Assembly (NCBI RefSeq): GCF_017352115.1
Contig: NZ_CP071448.1
Location: 3,570,001-3,634,000 of the forward strand
Length of the DNA: 64,000 bases
Direction of reading: 5' to 3'
Source: Flavobacterium endoglycinae
GTDB taxonomy: Bacteria > Bacteroidota > Bacteroidia > Flavobacteriales > Flavobacteriaceae
Part shown: piece after piece, positions 27,107-34,840 of the stretch
Layout: each line of letters begins with the position of its first letter
Position numbering within the stretch: position 1 is the first letter of the stretch
Translations under genes and position numbers: made by a program
Notes under the pieces: generated by a model
What the model was told of the DNA's origin: nothing
The model's database searches: none
Seen by the model: the letters and a program-made list of their open reading frames with translations, nothing else

Positions 27107-27138
27107 TTGACATTTTACAATATTTGGCAGTACTTTTG
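27107..27138 (+). promoter_or_regulatory. grpE-dnaJ promoter
   Basis: TTG at 27107-27109, a 21 bp spacer and TACTTTTG at 27131-27138: both Bacteroidota elements match at permitted spacing. The start site would be near 27145, with an 18 nt leader before grpE. No CIRCE-type inverted repeat is seen. Confidence 0.75.
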
Positions 27139-27162
27139 CAATCCAACAGAAAGAAATAAAAA

Positions 27163-27741
27163 ATGAAGTTTAAGAATATTTTTAAAAATAAAAGTAATAT
27201 GACTACGGAAAATACAGAATTCGATCAGGAATTAGATGATGCAACGATAGAGACTAACGCTAATGGAGAGCAATTAATTGTTGAAGAATTAAGTGTTGAG
27301 GAGCAATTAGCTCAAGACTTAGCCAAAGAAAAAGATAAGTTTTTAAGATTATTCGCTGAATTTGAAAATTACAAAAAAAGAACTTCAAAAGAGCGTCTTG
27401 AATTATTTAAAACAGCAAACCAAGAAGTTTTATTGGCGATGCTTCCAGTTTTAGATGATTTTGACAGAGCTGCAGTAGAAATCAACAAATCTGACGACGA
27501 AAACCTTAAAAAAGGAGTGGAGTTGATTCATGATAAATTTAAAAATACTTTAGTTTCTAAAGGTTTAGAGCAGGTAGAAATACAGGCAGGTGATGCATTT
27601 AATGCTGATATCGCTGAAGCAATTACCCAAATTCCAGCTCCGTCTGATAAATTAAAAGGGAAAATTGTTGATGTTATTGAAAAAGGATACAAATTAGGAG
27701 ACAAAATTATTCGTTTCCCTAAAGTTGTGGTTGGAAACTAA
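27163..27741 (+). CDS. grpE: Nucleotide exchange factor GrpE
   Basis: 192 residues: an acidic N-terminal region (1-55), a long coiled coil (about 45-100) containing FAEFENYKKRTSKERLELFK, and the beta-domain ending DKIIRFPKVVVGN. It releases ADP from DnaK. MKFKNIFKNKSNM at the front could be trimmed to a second ATG at 27199, but the first ATG has the better distance to the promoter. It lies 72 bp upstream of dnaJ, the usual pairing. Confidence 0.95.
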   Translation: MKFKNIFKNKSNMTTENTEFDQELDDATIETNANGEQLIVEELSVEEQLAQDLAKEKDKFLRLFAEFENYKKRTSKERLELFKTANQEVLLAMLPVLDDFDRAAVEINKSDDENLKKGVELIHDKFKNTLVSKGLEQVEIQAGDAFNADIAEAITQIPAPSDKLKGKIVDVIEKGYKLGDKIIRFPKVVVGN

Positions 27742-27813
27742 AAAATGCAATAAGAATTTCAAGTGCGTTTTTTTGGATTTTGGAATTTTTAAGATTTGGA
27801 ACTTAATCTAATT

Positions 27814-28923
27814 ATGAAAAAAGATTTTTACGAAATACTAGGCATTTCAAAAAATGCTGATGCTGCCGAAATTAAAAAAGCATATAGAAAAAGTGCTTTA
27901 AAATACCACCCTGATAAAAACCCAGGCGACAAAGAGGCAGAAGAAAACTTCAAATTAGCGGCAGAAGCTTATGAAGTTTTAAGTGATCCGCAGAAAAAAG
28001 CAAAATACGATCAGTACGGTCATCAAGCATTTGATGGTTCTGGTGGATTTGGCGGTCACGGAGGTATGAATATGGATGATATTTTCAGCCAGTTTGGTGA
28101 TATTTTTGGTGGCGGATTTGGCGGTTTCGGAGGCGGAGGCGGAGGTCCTCGCCGTGCGAAAGGAAGTAATCTTCGAATTAAAGTAAAACTAACTTTAGAA
28201 GAGATTGCAAATGGAGTTGAGAAAAAAGTAAAAGTAAAACGTAAAGTTCAGGCAAAAGGAGTTACGTATAAAACTTGTACAACTTGTAATGGTCAAGGAC
28301 AAGTAATGCGTGTAACCAACACTATTTTAGGAAGAATGCAATCTGCATCAACTTGTCCTTCATGTGGTGGTTCTGGCCAGATTTTAGATAAAAAACCTTC
28401 TGAAGCAGACGGACAAGGTATGGTTCAGGAAGATGAGACAGTATCAATCAAAATTCCTGCGGGAGTTGTTGACGGAATGCAGTTAAAAGTTTCTAATAAA
28501 GGAAACGATGCACCGGGAAGCAACAGTATTCCTGGAGATTTAATTGTTGCTATTGAAGAAGTAGAGCACGAATTCTTAAAACGTGAAGGAGAAAATGTTC
28601 ACTTCGATTTATATATTAGTTTCCCAGAAGCAGTTTTAGGAGCTTCAAAAGATATTGAAGCGATCAACGGAAAAGTTCGTATTAAATTAGAAGAAGGAAT
28701 CCAGTCTGGAAAAATCTTAAGATTAAAAGGAAAAGGAATTCCAAGTTTAAACGGATACGGAAGCGGAGACTTATTAGTTCACGTAAATGTATGGACACCA
28801 AGAACGCTTAACAAAGAGCAAAAACAATTCTTTGAAAATGCTTTAAATAATGAGCATTTTGCGCCAAGTCCAGAGAAATCAGAAAAATCATTCTTTGAAA
28901 AAGTAAAAGATATGTTCTCATAA
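27814..28923 (+). CDS. dnaJ: Chaperone DnaJ with a single zinc centre
   Basis: 369 residues from the ATG at 27814 (MKKDFYEILG); the frame opens six codons earlier but that extension is not family-like. The J domain has HPD at 32-34 and is followed by a Gly/Phe-rich linker (74-112). Of the four CxxCxGxG repeats only motifs 2 (CTTCNGQG, Cys155/158) and 3 (CPSCGGSG, Cys181/184) remain; motif 1 is replaced by KRKVQAKG and motif 4 by KKPSEADGQG. In E. coli DnaJ, motifs 1 and 4 form zinc centre I and motifs 2 and 3 zinc centre II. So centre I is missing here. It works with DnaK and GrpE. Confidence 0.95.
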   Translation: MKKDFYEILGISKNADAAEIKKAYRKSALKYHPDKNPGDKEAEENFKLAAEAYEVLSDPQKKAKYDQYGHQAFDGSGGFGGHGGMNMDDIFSQFGDIFGGGFGGFGGGGGGPRRAKGSNLRIKVKLTLEEIANGVEKKVKVKRKVQAKGVTYKTCTTCNGQGQVMRVTNTILGRMQSASTCPSCGGSGQILDKKPSEADGQGMVQEDETVSIKIPAGVVDGMQLKVSNKGNDAPGSNSIPGDLIVAIEEVEHEFLKREGENVHFDLYISFPEAVLGASKDIEAINGKVRIKLEEGIQSGKILRLKGKGIPSLNGYGSGDLLVHVNVWTPRTLNKEQKQFFENALNNEHFAPSPEKSEKSFFEKVKDMFS

Positions 28924-28952
28924 TCTAACTTCCTTCGAATGTTATACATATT

Positions 28953-28989
28953 AAAAACCCATTCTAGTGCAAATTAGAATGGGTTTTTT
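28953..28989 (+). terminator. Terminator after dnaJ
   Basis: AAAACCCATTCTA and TAGAATGGGTTTT form a 13 bp stem with loop GTGCAAAT, followed by TT. Confidence 0.85.
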
Positions 28990-29082
28990 GCGTAATATGA
29001 CACAATTTCGCTTCGAATTATTTACTTTTACAGTCGCTGAAACCAGAATCGGTAAAGTGACGCAGAAAATCTATAAAACAGC

Positions 29083-30012
29083 ATGAGCAACTTACTTGAA
29101 GTACATAAAGTCGTAAAAAAATACGGCGATTATGTAGCGCTTAACGAAGTTTCATTAAATGTGCCTAAAGGCAGTATATATGGACTTTTAGGTCCTAATG
29201 GAGCTGGTAAAACTTCCCTTATCAGAATCATAAACCAAATTACCATGCCCGACAGTGGCAAAGTCATTTTGGATGGAGAAAAACTGCAGCCTAAACACGT
29301 GCAGACTATTGGTTATCTGCCAGAAGAAAGAGGTTTGTATAGCTCGATGAAAGTAGGAGAACAATGTTTGTATCTGGCTCAAATGAAAGGACTTTCTAAA
29401 GCTGAAGCCAAAAAACAATTGGATTACTGGTTCGATCGTTTGGGAATTCAAGGCTGGTGGAACAAGAAAATTCAAGAACTTTCTAAAGGAATGGCGCAGA
29501 AAATCCAGTTTGTAGTTTGTGTTTTGCATAAACCAAAGCTGCTGATTTTAGACGAACCTTTTTCTGGTTTTGATCCTGTAAATGCCAATGTTATTAAAGA
29601 TGAAATTCTGGCATTAAAAGAACAAGGTTCTACGATTATTTTCTCAACTCACAGAATGGAAAGTGTGGAAGAACTTTGTGAAAATATAGCTTTAATTCAT
29701 AAATCAAATAAACTGATCGAAGGTAAAATTGGCGATGTAAAACGTCAGTTTAAAACCAATAGTTTTGAAGTTGGAATCTTAACGAATAATGTTGAAGGAT
29801 TAATGTACGATATCACTCAAAAATTTACCGTTTCGCCTGCTAATTTTAAATCGTTGAATGACGAATTAAAACTAAATATTCAAATTGGAAATGCTTCTCC
29901 AAACGAATTATTACATGTACTGACACAACGCGGACAAGTAACGCATTTCGTAGAAAAAATTCCGAGTGTACACGATATTTTTATACAAACTGTAACAGAG
30001 AACAAAATTTAA
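29083..30012 (+). CDS. ABC transporter ATP-binding protein (NatA-like)
   Basis: 309 residues. Walker A is GPNGAGKTS (38-46), the signature motif LSKGMAQKIQ (133-142) and Walker B LLILDEPFSGFDP (153-165), with the H-loop in STHRMESV. The C-terminal 80 residues form the extension usual in Na+ or drug exporters. Paired with an ABC-2 permease gene 79 bp downstream; together they resemble NatAB sodium exporters, though the substrate is unproven. A 47 bp hairpin of repeated CAAATTC words lies between the two genes. Confidence 0.92.
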   Translation: MSNLLEVHKVVKKYGDYVALNEVSLNVPKGSIYGLLGPNGAGKTSLIRIINQITMPDSGKVILDGEKLQPKHVQTIGYLPEERGLYSSMKVGEQCLYLAQMKGLSKAEAKKQLDYWFDRLGIQGWWNKKIQELSKGMAQKIQFVVCVLHKPKLLILDEPFSGFDPVNANVIKDEILALKEQGSTIIFSTHRMESVEELCENIALIHKSNKLIEGKIGDVKRQFKTNSFEVGILTNNVEGLMYDITQKFTVSPANFKSLNDELKLNIQIGNASPNELLHVLTQRGQVTHFVEKIPSVHDIFIQTVTENKI

Positions 30013-30026
30013 AAATTCCAATAATT

Positions 30027-30075
30027 AAATTCCAAATTCCAATTTAGAGCGTATTCAATTGGAATTTGGAATTTG
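30027..30075. repeat. AAATTCC-word inverted repeat (family C) inside the ABC operon
   Basis: AAATTCCAAATTCCAATT at 30027-30044 is perfectly inverted at 30057-30074 (18 bp, loop 12). Each arm is a tandem of the 7-bp word AAATTCC. A related copy is at 38404. It ends 17 bp before the permease ATG, so a hairpin could mask its ribosome-binding site. Confidence 0.75.
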
Positions 30076-30091
30076 AAAATTAAAATATTTT

Positions 30092-31408
30092 ATGAGTATT
30101 ATCTCGTTGATTATAAAAAGAGAATTTATTGCCAAAGTCCGCAATAAATCTTTTGTTGTCATGACTTTTTTGAGTCCGCTCTTATTTGTGGCTATTGCTG
30201 TTTTTATTGGCTATCTAAGTACCATGAAAGCAGAAACAAAAAGAATTGCTATTCATGACGAAACCGGACTTTTTGCTTCAGATTTCTTGAAAGAAAATAA
30301 AAAAGGAGCAGAATTTAAATATCTGAATTTATCCGAAATAGATGTAAAAGCTTTAAAAGACAGCATTACAAAAGAAAATTTCAACGGCTTAATTGTTATT
30401 CCGAAAACAAAAAAAATAAAAGATTTAGAAAGCAAAATCGAGTTTATCTCAAATAACAGTCCAAGTATTTCTTTTATTGAAAGTACACAAGATGTCATTG
30501 CTTCAAAAATCACAAAAATAAATCTGGAAAGCGCCAAACTAGATACTTTGGCGATTCAGAAAGCGCAGTCTGATGTCAATATTCATTTGGTAAAAGCTTC
30601 TGGAGAAGAAAGTTTAAAAGGATTAAATGAAATAAAAATTGCAATTGGCGGTGCCTTTGGTTATTTGATTATGATGTTTATTATCATTTACGGAAATATG
30701 GTAATGCGAAGCGTAATCGAAGAAAAAACAAATAGAATTATCGAAATCATTATTTCATCTGTAAAACCATTTCAACTAATGATTGGTAAAATTGTTGGAA
30801 CTTCTTTAGCCGGAATTCTGCAATTTATGATTTGGGCAGTTATTGGATTAGGATTAATGTTTGCCTCTTCGGCGTTTTTCGGAATAAATGTTGGACCAAC
30901 AGCCAGAATTTCGCCAGAGTTAATGCAGTCAGCACAGCACGAATTTTCAGGATCAGCACAAATGTACATCGCTGAATTATGGAATCTGCCAATTGCCAGT
31001 ATCATAATCGGATTTGTGGTTTATTTTATTGGAGGTTATTTTCTATACAGTTCATTTTATGCGGCAATTGGAGCAGCAGTCGATAATCAAACCGATTCTC
31101 AGCAGTTTTTACTGCCAATCATAATGCCATTAATTCTAAGTGTTTATATCGGTTTTTTCACAGTAGTAAACGATCCTCACGGAAGTGTTGCGGTTATCTT
31201 TTCGATGATTCCGTTAACCTCACCAATTGTAATGCTTATGCGTATTCCGTTTGGCGTGCCGTGGTGGCAAATTGCAATTTCGGTATCATTATTGTTTGCA
31301 ACCTTTTTCCTTGTGGTCTGGTTCGCAGCCAAGATTTACCGAGTAGGTATTTTAATGTATGGCAAAAAACCGACTTGGAAGGAATTGTATAAGTGGCTGA
31401 AGTACTAA
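30092..31408 (+). CDS. ABC-2 type transporter permease (NatB-like)
   Basis: 438 residues. One TM helix (about 20-45), a large extracytoplasmic loop (about 46-180), then five TM helices in the second half, with the characteristic MRSVIEEKTNRIIEIIISSVKPFQLMIGKIVG between the second and third. It forms the membrane channel for the ATPase encoded just upstream. NatB and similar permeases expel Na+ or toxic compounds. Ends in a basic tail (GKKPTWKELYKWLKY). The 191 bp that follows carries an inverted pair of octamer repeats. Confidence 0.88.
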   Translation: MSIISLIIKREFIAKVRNKSFVVMTFLSPLLFVAIAVFIGYLSTMKAETKRIAIHDETGLFASDFLKENKKGAEFKYLNLSEIDVKALKDSITKENFNGLIVIPKTKKIKDLESKIEFISNNSPSISFIESTQDVIASKITKINLESAKLDTLAIQKAQSDVNIHLVKASGEESLKGLNEIKIAIGGAFGYLIMMFIIIYGNMVMRSVIEEKTNRIIEIIISSVKPFQLMIGKIVGTSLAGILQFMIWAVIGLGLMFASSAFFGINVGPTARISPELMQSAQHEFSGSAQMYIAELWNLPIASIIIGFVVYFIGGYFLYSSFYAAIGAAVDNQTDSQQFLLPIIMPLILSVYIGFFTVVNDPHGSVAVIFSMIPLTSPIVMLMRIPFGVPWWQIAISVSLLFATFFLVVWFAAKIYRVGILMYGKKPTWKELYKWLKY

Positions 31409-31414
31409 TTTTAT

Positions 31415-31584
31415 AAAGTTGCAAAGGTTCAGAGGGACAAAGGTTCAAAGGTTTTGAATTTTTGTAACTTAGAAAAACGACCTTGAAATGTACTAGAAAC
31501 AGAAGAAATATTATATAACAGGTTAAAAAGTATCATTGCAGATAAAGGTTTTACAACTTTGTCCCTCTGAGCCTTTGCAACTTT
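31415..31584. repeat. Octamer-word inverted repeat pair (family B, locus 1)
   Basis: A 28 bp arm at 31415-31442 is repeated in inverted form at 31557-31584 with a single mismatch. Each arm is a tandem of 8-bp words: AAAGTTGC, AAAGGTTC, AGAGGGAC, AAAG. The left array runs on with AAAGGTTC to about 31455. The interior (about 114 bp) has no coding content. It fills the gap between the ABC permease and the response regulator and ends 16 bp before the regulator ATG. Confidence 0.85.
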
Positions 31585-31599
31585 GAACCTAAAAAAAAA

Positions 31600-32763
31600 A
31601 TGAGTAAAATACTAATTATCGAAGACGAAGCAGCGATTAGAAGAGTTTTGGTAAAAATATTATCAGAAGAGAATGATTCGTATCAAGTTGATGAAGCTGA
31701 AGATGGAGTTGCGGGACTCGAAAAAATAAAAAATAACGATTACGATTTGGTTTTGTGCGATATAAAAATGCCAAAAATGGATGGTGTTGAGGTTTTAGAA
31801 GAAGTAAAAAAAGTAAAACCAGAAATTCCGATGGTCATGATTTCGGGTCACGGCGATATGGAAACTGCGATTCAAACGATGCGTTTGGGAGCTTTTGATT
31901 ACATCTCAAAACCACCTGATTTAAATCGTTTACTGAATACAGTTCGTAATGCTTTGGATAAAAAACAATTAGTAGTTGAAAATAAAATCCTAAAGAAAAA
32001 AGTCAGCAAAAACTATGAAATGATTGGTGACAGCGAATCAATCAATCACATTAAGGTGATGATTGATAAAGTAGCGCCAACCGAAGCCAGAGTTTTAATT
32101 ACTGGACCAAACGGAACTGGTAAAGAATTAGTGGCACATCAGTTACACGAAAAAAGTGAGCGCTCTGGTTTTCCTTTAATTGAAGTAAACTGTGCGGCGA
32201 TTCCAAGCGAGCTTATCGAAAGTGAATTGTTTGGACACGTAAAAGGAGCATTTACATCGGCAGTGAAAGATCGTGCTGGAAAGTTTGAAGCAGCTGACAA
32301 AGGAACTATTTTCTTAGATGAAATTGGAGACATGAGTCTTTCGGCGCAGGCCAAAGTTTTGCGTGCACTTCAAGAAAATATGATTACTAGAGTTGGAGCT
32401 GATAAAGACATAAAAGTTGATGTTCGCGTAGTTGCGGCAACCAATAAAGACTTAAAAACAGAAATTGCCGAAGGTCGTTTTCGAGAAGATTTATACCATC
32501 GTCTGGCTGTAATTTTAATAAAAGTTCCACCTTTGAATGAAAGACGTGACGATATTCCGGCTTTGATTACGCATTTTGCAGAAAAAATTGCTTCGGAACA
32601 AGGAAATGCAGTTAAAGCTTTTTCGGCGCAAGCCATAAAATTATTGCAAGAATACGATTGGACAGGAAATATTCGTGAGCTTCGAAATGTAGTAGAAAGA
32701 TTAATTATTTTAGGAGGAAACGAAATCTCTGAAAGTGATGTGAAAATGTTTGCAAGCAAGTAA
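31600..32763 (+). CDS. Sigma-54-type response regulator lacking a DNA-binding domain
   Basis: 387 residues: a receiver domain (1-120) with phospho-acceptor Asp54 in LCDIKMP and the KPP loop, a linker, and an NtrC-type AAA+ domain (about 142-380) with Walker A GPNGTGKE (169-176), Walker B GTIFLDEIGD and the arginine-finger region FREDLYHRL. Two oddities: the sigma-54 contact loop reads GAFTSA (216-221) instead of GAFTGA, and the chain ends at DVKMFASK with no Fis-type HTH. It should form a phosphorylation-controlled ring that activates sigma-54 polymerase from solution, like FlgR-type proteins. No histidine kinase adjoins it. Confidence 0.88.
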   Translation: MSKILIIEDEAAIRRVLVKILSEENDSYQVDEAEDGVAGLEKIKNNDYDLVLCDIKMPKMDGVEVLEEVKKVKPEIPMVMISGHGDMETAIQTMRLGAFDYISKPPDLNRLLNTVRNALDKKQLVVENKILKKKVSKNYEMIGDSESINHIKVMIDKVAPTEARVLITGPNGTGKELVAHQLHEKSERSGFPLIEVNCAAIPSELIESELFGHVKGAFTSAVKDRAGKFEAADKGTIFLDEIGDMSLSAQAKVLRALQENMITRVGADKDIKVDVRVVAATNKDLKTEIAEGRFREDLYHRLAVILIKVPPLNERRDDIPALITHFAEKIASEQGNAVKAFSAQAIKLLQEYDWTGNIRELRNVVERLIILGGNEISESDVKMFASK

Positions 32764-32768
32764 ATTAA

Positions 32769-32861
32769 TTTAATGATTTAAAAATTTAATGATTTAAAAA
32801 TTTAAGCAATGAGCTAAGAATTTTTCAATTTTTCAATTTTTTAAATCTTTTAATCATTAAG
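32769..32861. repeat. TTTAATGA/TTTAAAAA octamer array (family G)
   Basis: 32769-32808 is five tandem octamers (TTTAATGA, TTTAAAAA, TTTAATGA, TTTAAAAA, TTTAAGCA). 32820-32861 carries the inverted counterpart, including TTTTTCAA twice and CTTTTAATCATTAA. The pair lies between the response regulator and the DEAD-box gene and touches the start of the latter. Confidence 0.65.
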
Positions 32862-32862
32862 A

Positions 32863-33522
32863 ATGAAACTAAAAAAAATAAACGAGAAATTACAAGACGC
32901 TTTAATTGAAAATGGTTTAACAGAAGCAAACGCTTTGCAGATGGAAACTTTTTCAACCATAAAAAGTGGTGCTGATTGTGTGATTATTTCTCCAAAAGGA
33001 AGTGGAAAAACAACTACAATTGTATTGAATGTAATTCAGCAATTGGCAGGAAAAAATGAAGAATCGCCTCGTGCTTTGATTATCGTCGAAGACAAAGATA
33101 AAATGAGTGCTATGGTGGAACTTTTCGAGAAATTAGGAAAATATGCTAATCTCGAAGTATATGGTGTACACGATAAAGGTGATATGGATTATGATAAAAA
33201 TTACATTTCTACTGGAATTGATGTTTTAATTGGAACACCGACCAAATTAAATGATATGTTCAGTACAGCGGGTTATAACGTAAATCGTCTTAAAATGTTT
33301 ATCATGGATGATGCTGACCCGATTTTGAAATTGCGCCACGATCCGAAAATTACACGTATTTCTAACAGTATTGCCAAAGTACAGCGAATTATCTTTTCTG
33401 AAACATTGACAGAACGTGTCGAAATTTTGGCAGATAAAATCATGGTCGAACCTTATTTATTCGATATGGATGAAGAAGGAGAAGAACTTGATGAAGATGA
33501 AGACGATATTGAAGAAGAATAG
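32863..33522 (+). CDS. Half-length DEAD-box protein (helicase domain 1 only)
   Basis: 219 residues, about half a DEAD-box helicase. A Q-motif-like start (GLTEANALQMETF) leads to Walker A SPKGSGKTT (43-51), the GTPTKL motif (125-130), DDAD (149-152) in place of DEAD, and SET (179-181) in place of SAT. The second RecA domain with motifs IV-VI is missing; instead the chain ends in a very acidic tail (201-219). Without domain 2 it cannot unwind RNA in the usual way; it may bind nucleotide or RNA, or dimerise. The frame is intact and followed by a terminator, so this is not obviously a broken gene. Confidence 0.82.
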   Translation: MKLKKINEKLQDALIENGLTEANALQMETFSTIKSGADCVIISPKGSGKTTTIVLNVIQQLAGKNEESPRALIIVEDKDKMSAMVELFEKLGKYANLEVYGVHDKGDMDYDKNYISTGIDVLIGTPTKLNDMFSTAGYNVNRLKMFIMDDADPILKLRHDPKITRISNSIAKVQRIIFSETLTERVEILADKIMVEPYLFDMDEEGEELDEDEDDIEEE

Positions 33523-33540
33523 TTTATTATAAGTATACAG

Positions 33541-33582
33541 TCCCGGTTTTCAGTCTTAGTAATTGGAAAGCGGGATTTTTTA
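33541..33582 (+). terminator. Terminator after the DEAD-box gene
   Basis: TCCCG and CGGGA, extended by TTTTC/GAAAG with one bulge, then TTTTTTAT. The loop carries AGTCTTAGT, an ACTG-type word. Confidence 0.7.
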
Positions 33583-33583
33583 T

Positions 33584-33720
33584 GAGTCGCAGTCTCAGTT
33601 TACAATTGCAATACTGAAAATTAAGACCGCTATTGAAAACTAAATTAAAAATATATTAGAATAAATTATAAGTCTCAGTCACAGTTTACGGTTAGAAACT
33701 GAAAACTGAGACTGAGAACT
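33584..33720. repeat. ACTG-word repeats (family A, copies 3 and 4)
   Basis: 33584-33640 and 33671-33720 are two more arrays of ACTG/CAGT words separated by 30 bp of AT-rich sequence. In the second, TCTCAGTCACAGTTTACGGT is answered by an inverted arm with about one mismatch per ten bases. They fill the 219 bp gap between the DEAD-box gene and the DUF2007 gene. Confidence 0.7.
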
Positions 33721-33741
33721 TAACATTAAAATACAAGTATC

Positions 33742-33960
33742 ATGGGATTAATGAAAGTGTTTTCGGGAAGCGAAATTTTAGCAATTGCTTTACAAGAAAG
33801 ATTAGAAGAAGCTGGAGTTGAAACAGTAAAAAAAGACAATATTCAATCAGCTCGTTTAGGTGGTTTTGGCGCAACAGATTTAGCAGTTGAAGTTTTTATT
33901 CAAGAAACTGATTTTGCAAAAGCAAATCCGGTTATTGAAGAATTTAGAATGAGCCTTTAA
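33742..33960 (+). CDS. DUF2007 domain protein (putative signal-transducing protein)
   Basis: 72 residues with the DUF2007 pattern VFSGSEILAIALQERLEEAG followed by DLAVEVFIQETDFAKANPVI. The fold is a small alpha-beta sandwich of the PII-like/ferredoxin type; the molecular function is not known. Flanked on both sides by ACTG-word repeats, so it probably has its own transcript. Confidence 0.82.
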   Translation: MGLMKVFSGSEILAIALQERLEEAGVETVKKDNIQSARLGGFGATDLAVEVFIQETDFAKANPVIEEFRMSL

Positions 33961-33966
33961 AAAAGT

Positions 33967-34023
33967 GTTCAGTATTCAGTTTCTGTCCTGTAAACCGAGA
34001 CTGAAAACTGCGACTGAAAAGTA
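33967..34023. repeat. ACTG-word inverted repeat (family A, copy 5)
   Basis: Words CAGTATT, CAGTTTC, CGAGACTG, AAAACTG, CGACTGAAAAG. The left arm TTCAGTATTCAGTTTCTG faces GAGACTGAAAACTGCGACTG. It lies between the DUF2007 gene and the HAD gene, ending 9 bp before the HAD ATG. Confidence 0.7.
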
Positions 34024-34031
34024 TTAAAAAT

Positions 34032-34835
34032 ATGCAATACAAAATGTTAGTACTTGACATGGATGACACCTTGTTGACGGACGATCACAGAATATCTGAT
34101 TTAAATAAAAAAGTATTATTAGAAGCTCAGGCAAAAGGAGTGCATGTTGTTTTGGCTTCGGGAAGACCAACTTCTGCCATGGCAGCTTATGCCAAAGAAC
34201 TGAAAATGGATTTGAAAGATTCGTATATGATTTCCTTTAATGGAGCAATTATCAGTAGGGTAAAGGACGATTTTATTTTGTTCGAACAAAGATTAACTCC
34301 AGAACAAATCCATGCCTTATACGATTATAGCCAGGAAAAGAAAACGCATATTATTACGTATCTGGATAACGAAATTATAAGCGAAACAGATTCTAAATAC
34401 ATTGATGTCGAAAAAGAAATTACAGGAATGCATCACCATAAAGTTTCGAGTTTTAAAAGTTATGTTGACAGACCTGCTGTAAAATGCATTTTATTAGAAG
34501 AACCATCTTACTTAAAAGGATTGGAAAAAGATTTGAAAGAAAGAATGCCTCATTTGAGTGTCTCTATGTCAAAACCGTTTTTCCTTGAAGTGGCTCAAAA
34601 CGGAATAGATAAAGCCGAAAGCCTAAAACTTCTGGCAGAAAGACTAGGAGTACAGCAAAATGAAATTATTGCTGTTGGAAATGCCGGAAATGATTTAACC
34701 ATGATTGAATATGCTGGTTTGGGAGTTTGGGTCGATAATGTTGCTCCTGAATTACGCGACAAAGCAGATATAATTGTAGCATCAAACAATAATGATGGCG
34801 TTGCCGAAGTAGTACAGCGCTATATTTTAAATTAA
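34032..34835 (+). CDS. Cof-type HAD-IIB phosphatase
   Basis: 267 residues. Motif I is LVLDMDDTLL with nucleophile and acid Asp pair, motif II ASGRPTSA, motif III Lys in DKAESL, motif IV GNAGNDLTMIEYAG. The type IIB cap lies between motifs II and III (about 80-190). Members dephosphorylate sugar phosphates, pyridoxal phosphate or FMN; substrate cannot be set. A GNAT gene starts 5 bp after its stop codon, so the two are likely cotranscribed. Confidence 0.92.
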   Translation: MQYKMLVLDMDDTLLTDDHRISDLNKKVLLEAQAKGVHVVLASGRPTSAMAAYAKELKMDLKDSYMISFNGAIISRVKDDFILFEQRLTPEQIHALYDYSQEKKTHIITYLDNEIISETDSKYIDVEKEITGMHHHKVSSFKSYVDRPAVKCILLEEPSYLKGLEKDLKERMPHLSVSMSKPFFLEVAQNGIDKAESLKLLAERLGVQQNEIIAVGNAGNDLTMIEYAGLGVWVDNVAPELRDKADIIVASNNNDGVAEVVQRYILN

Positions 34836-34840
34836 TCGAT

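Noticed and set aside
31415..31584. Family B pair as an insertion sequence
   Set aside because: No transposase frame and no target-site duplication.
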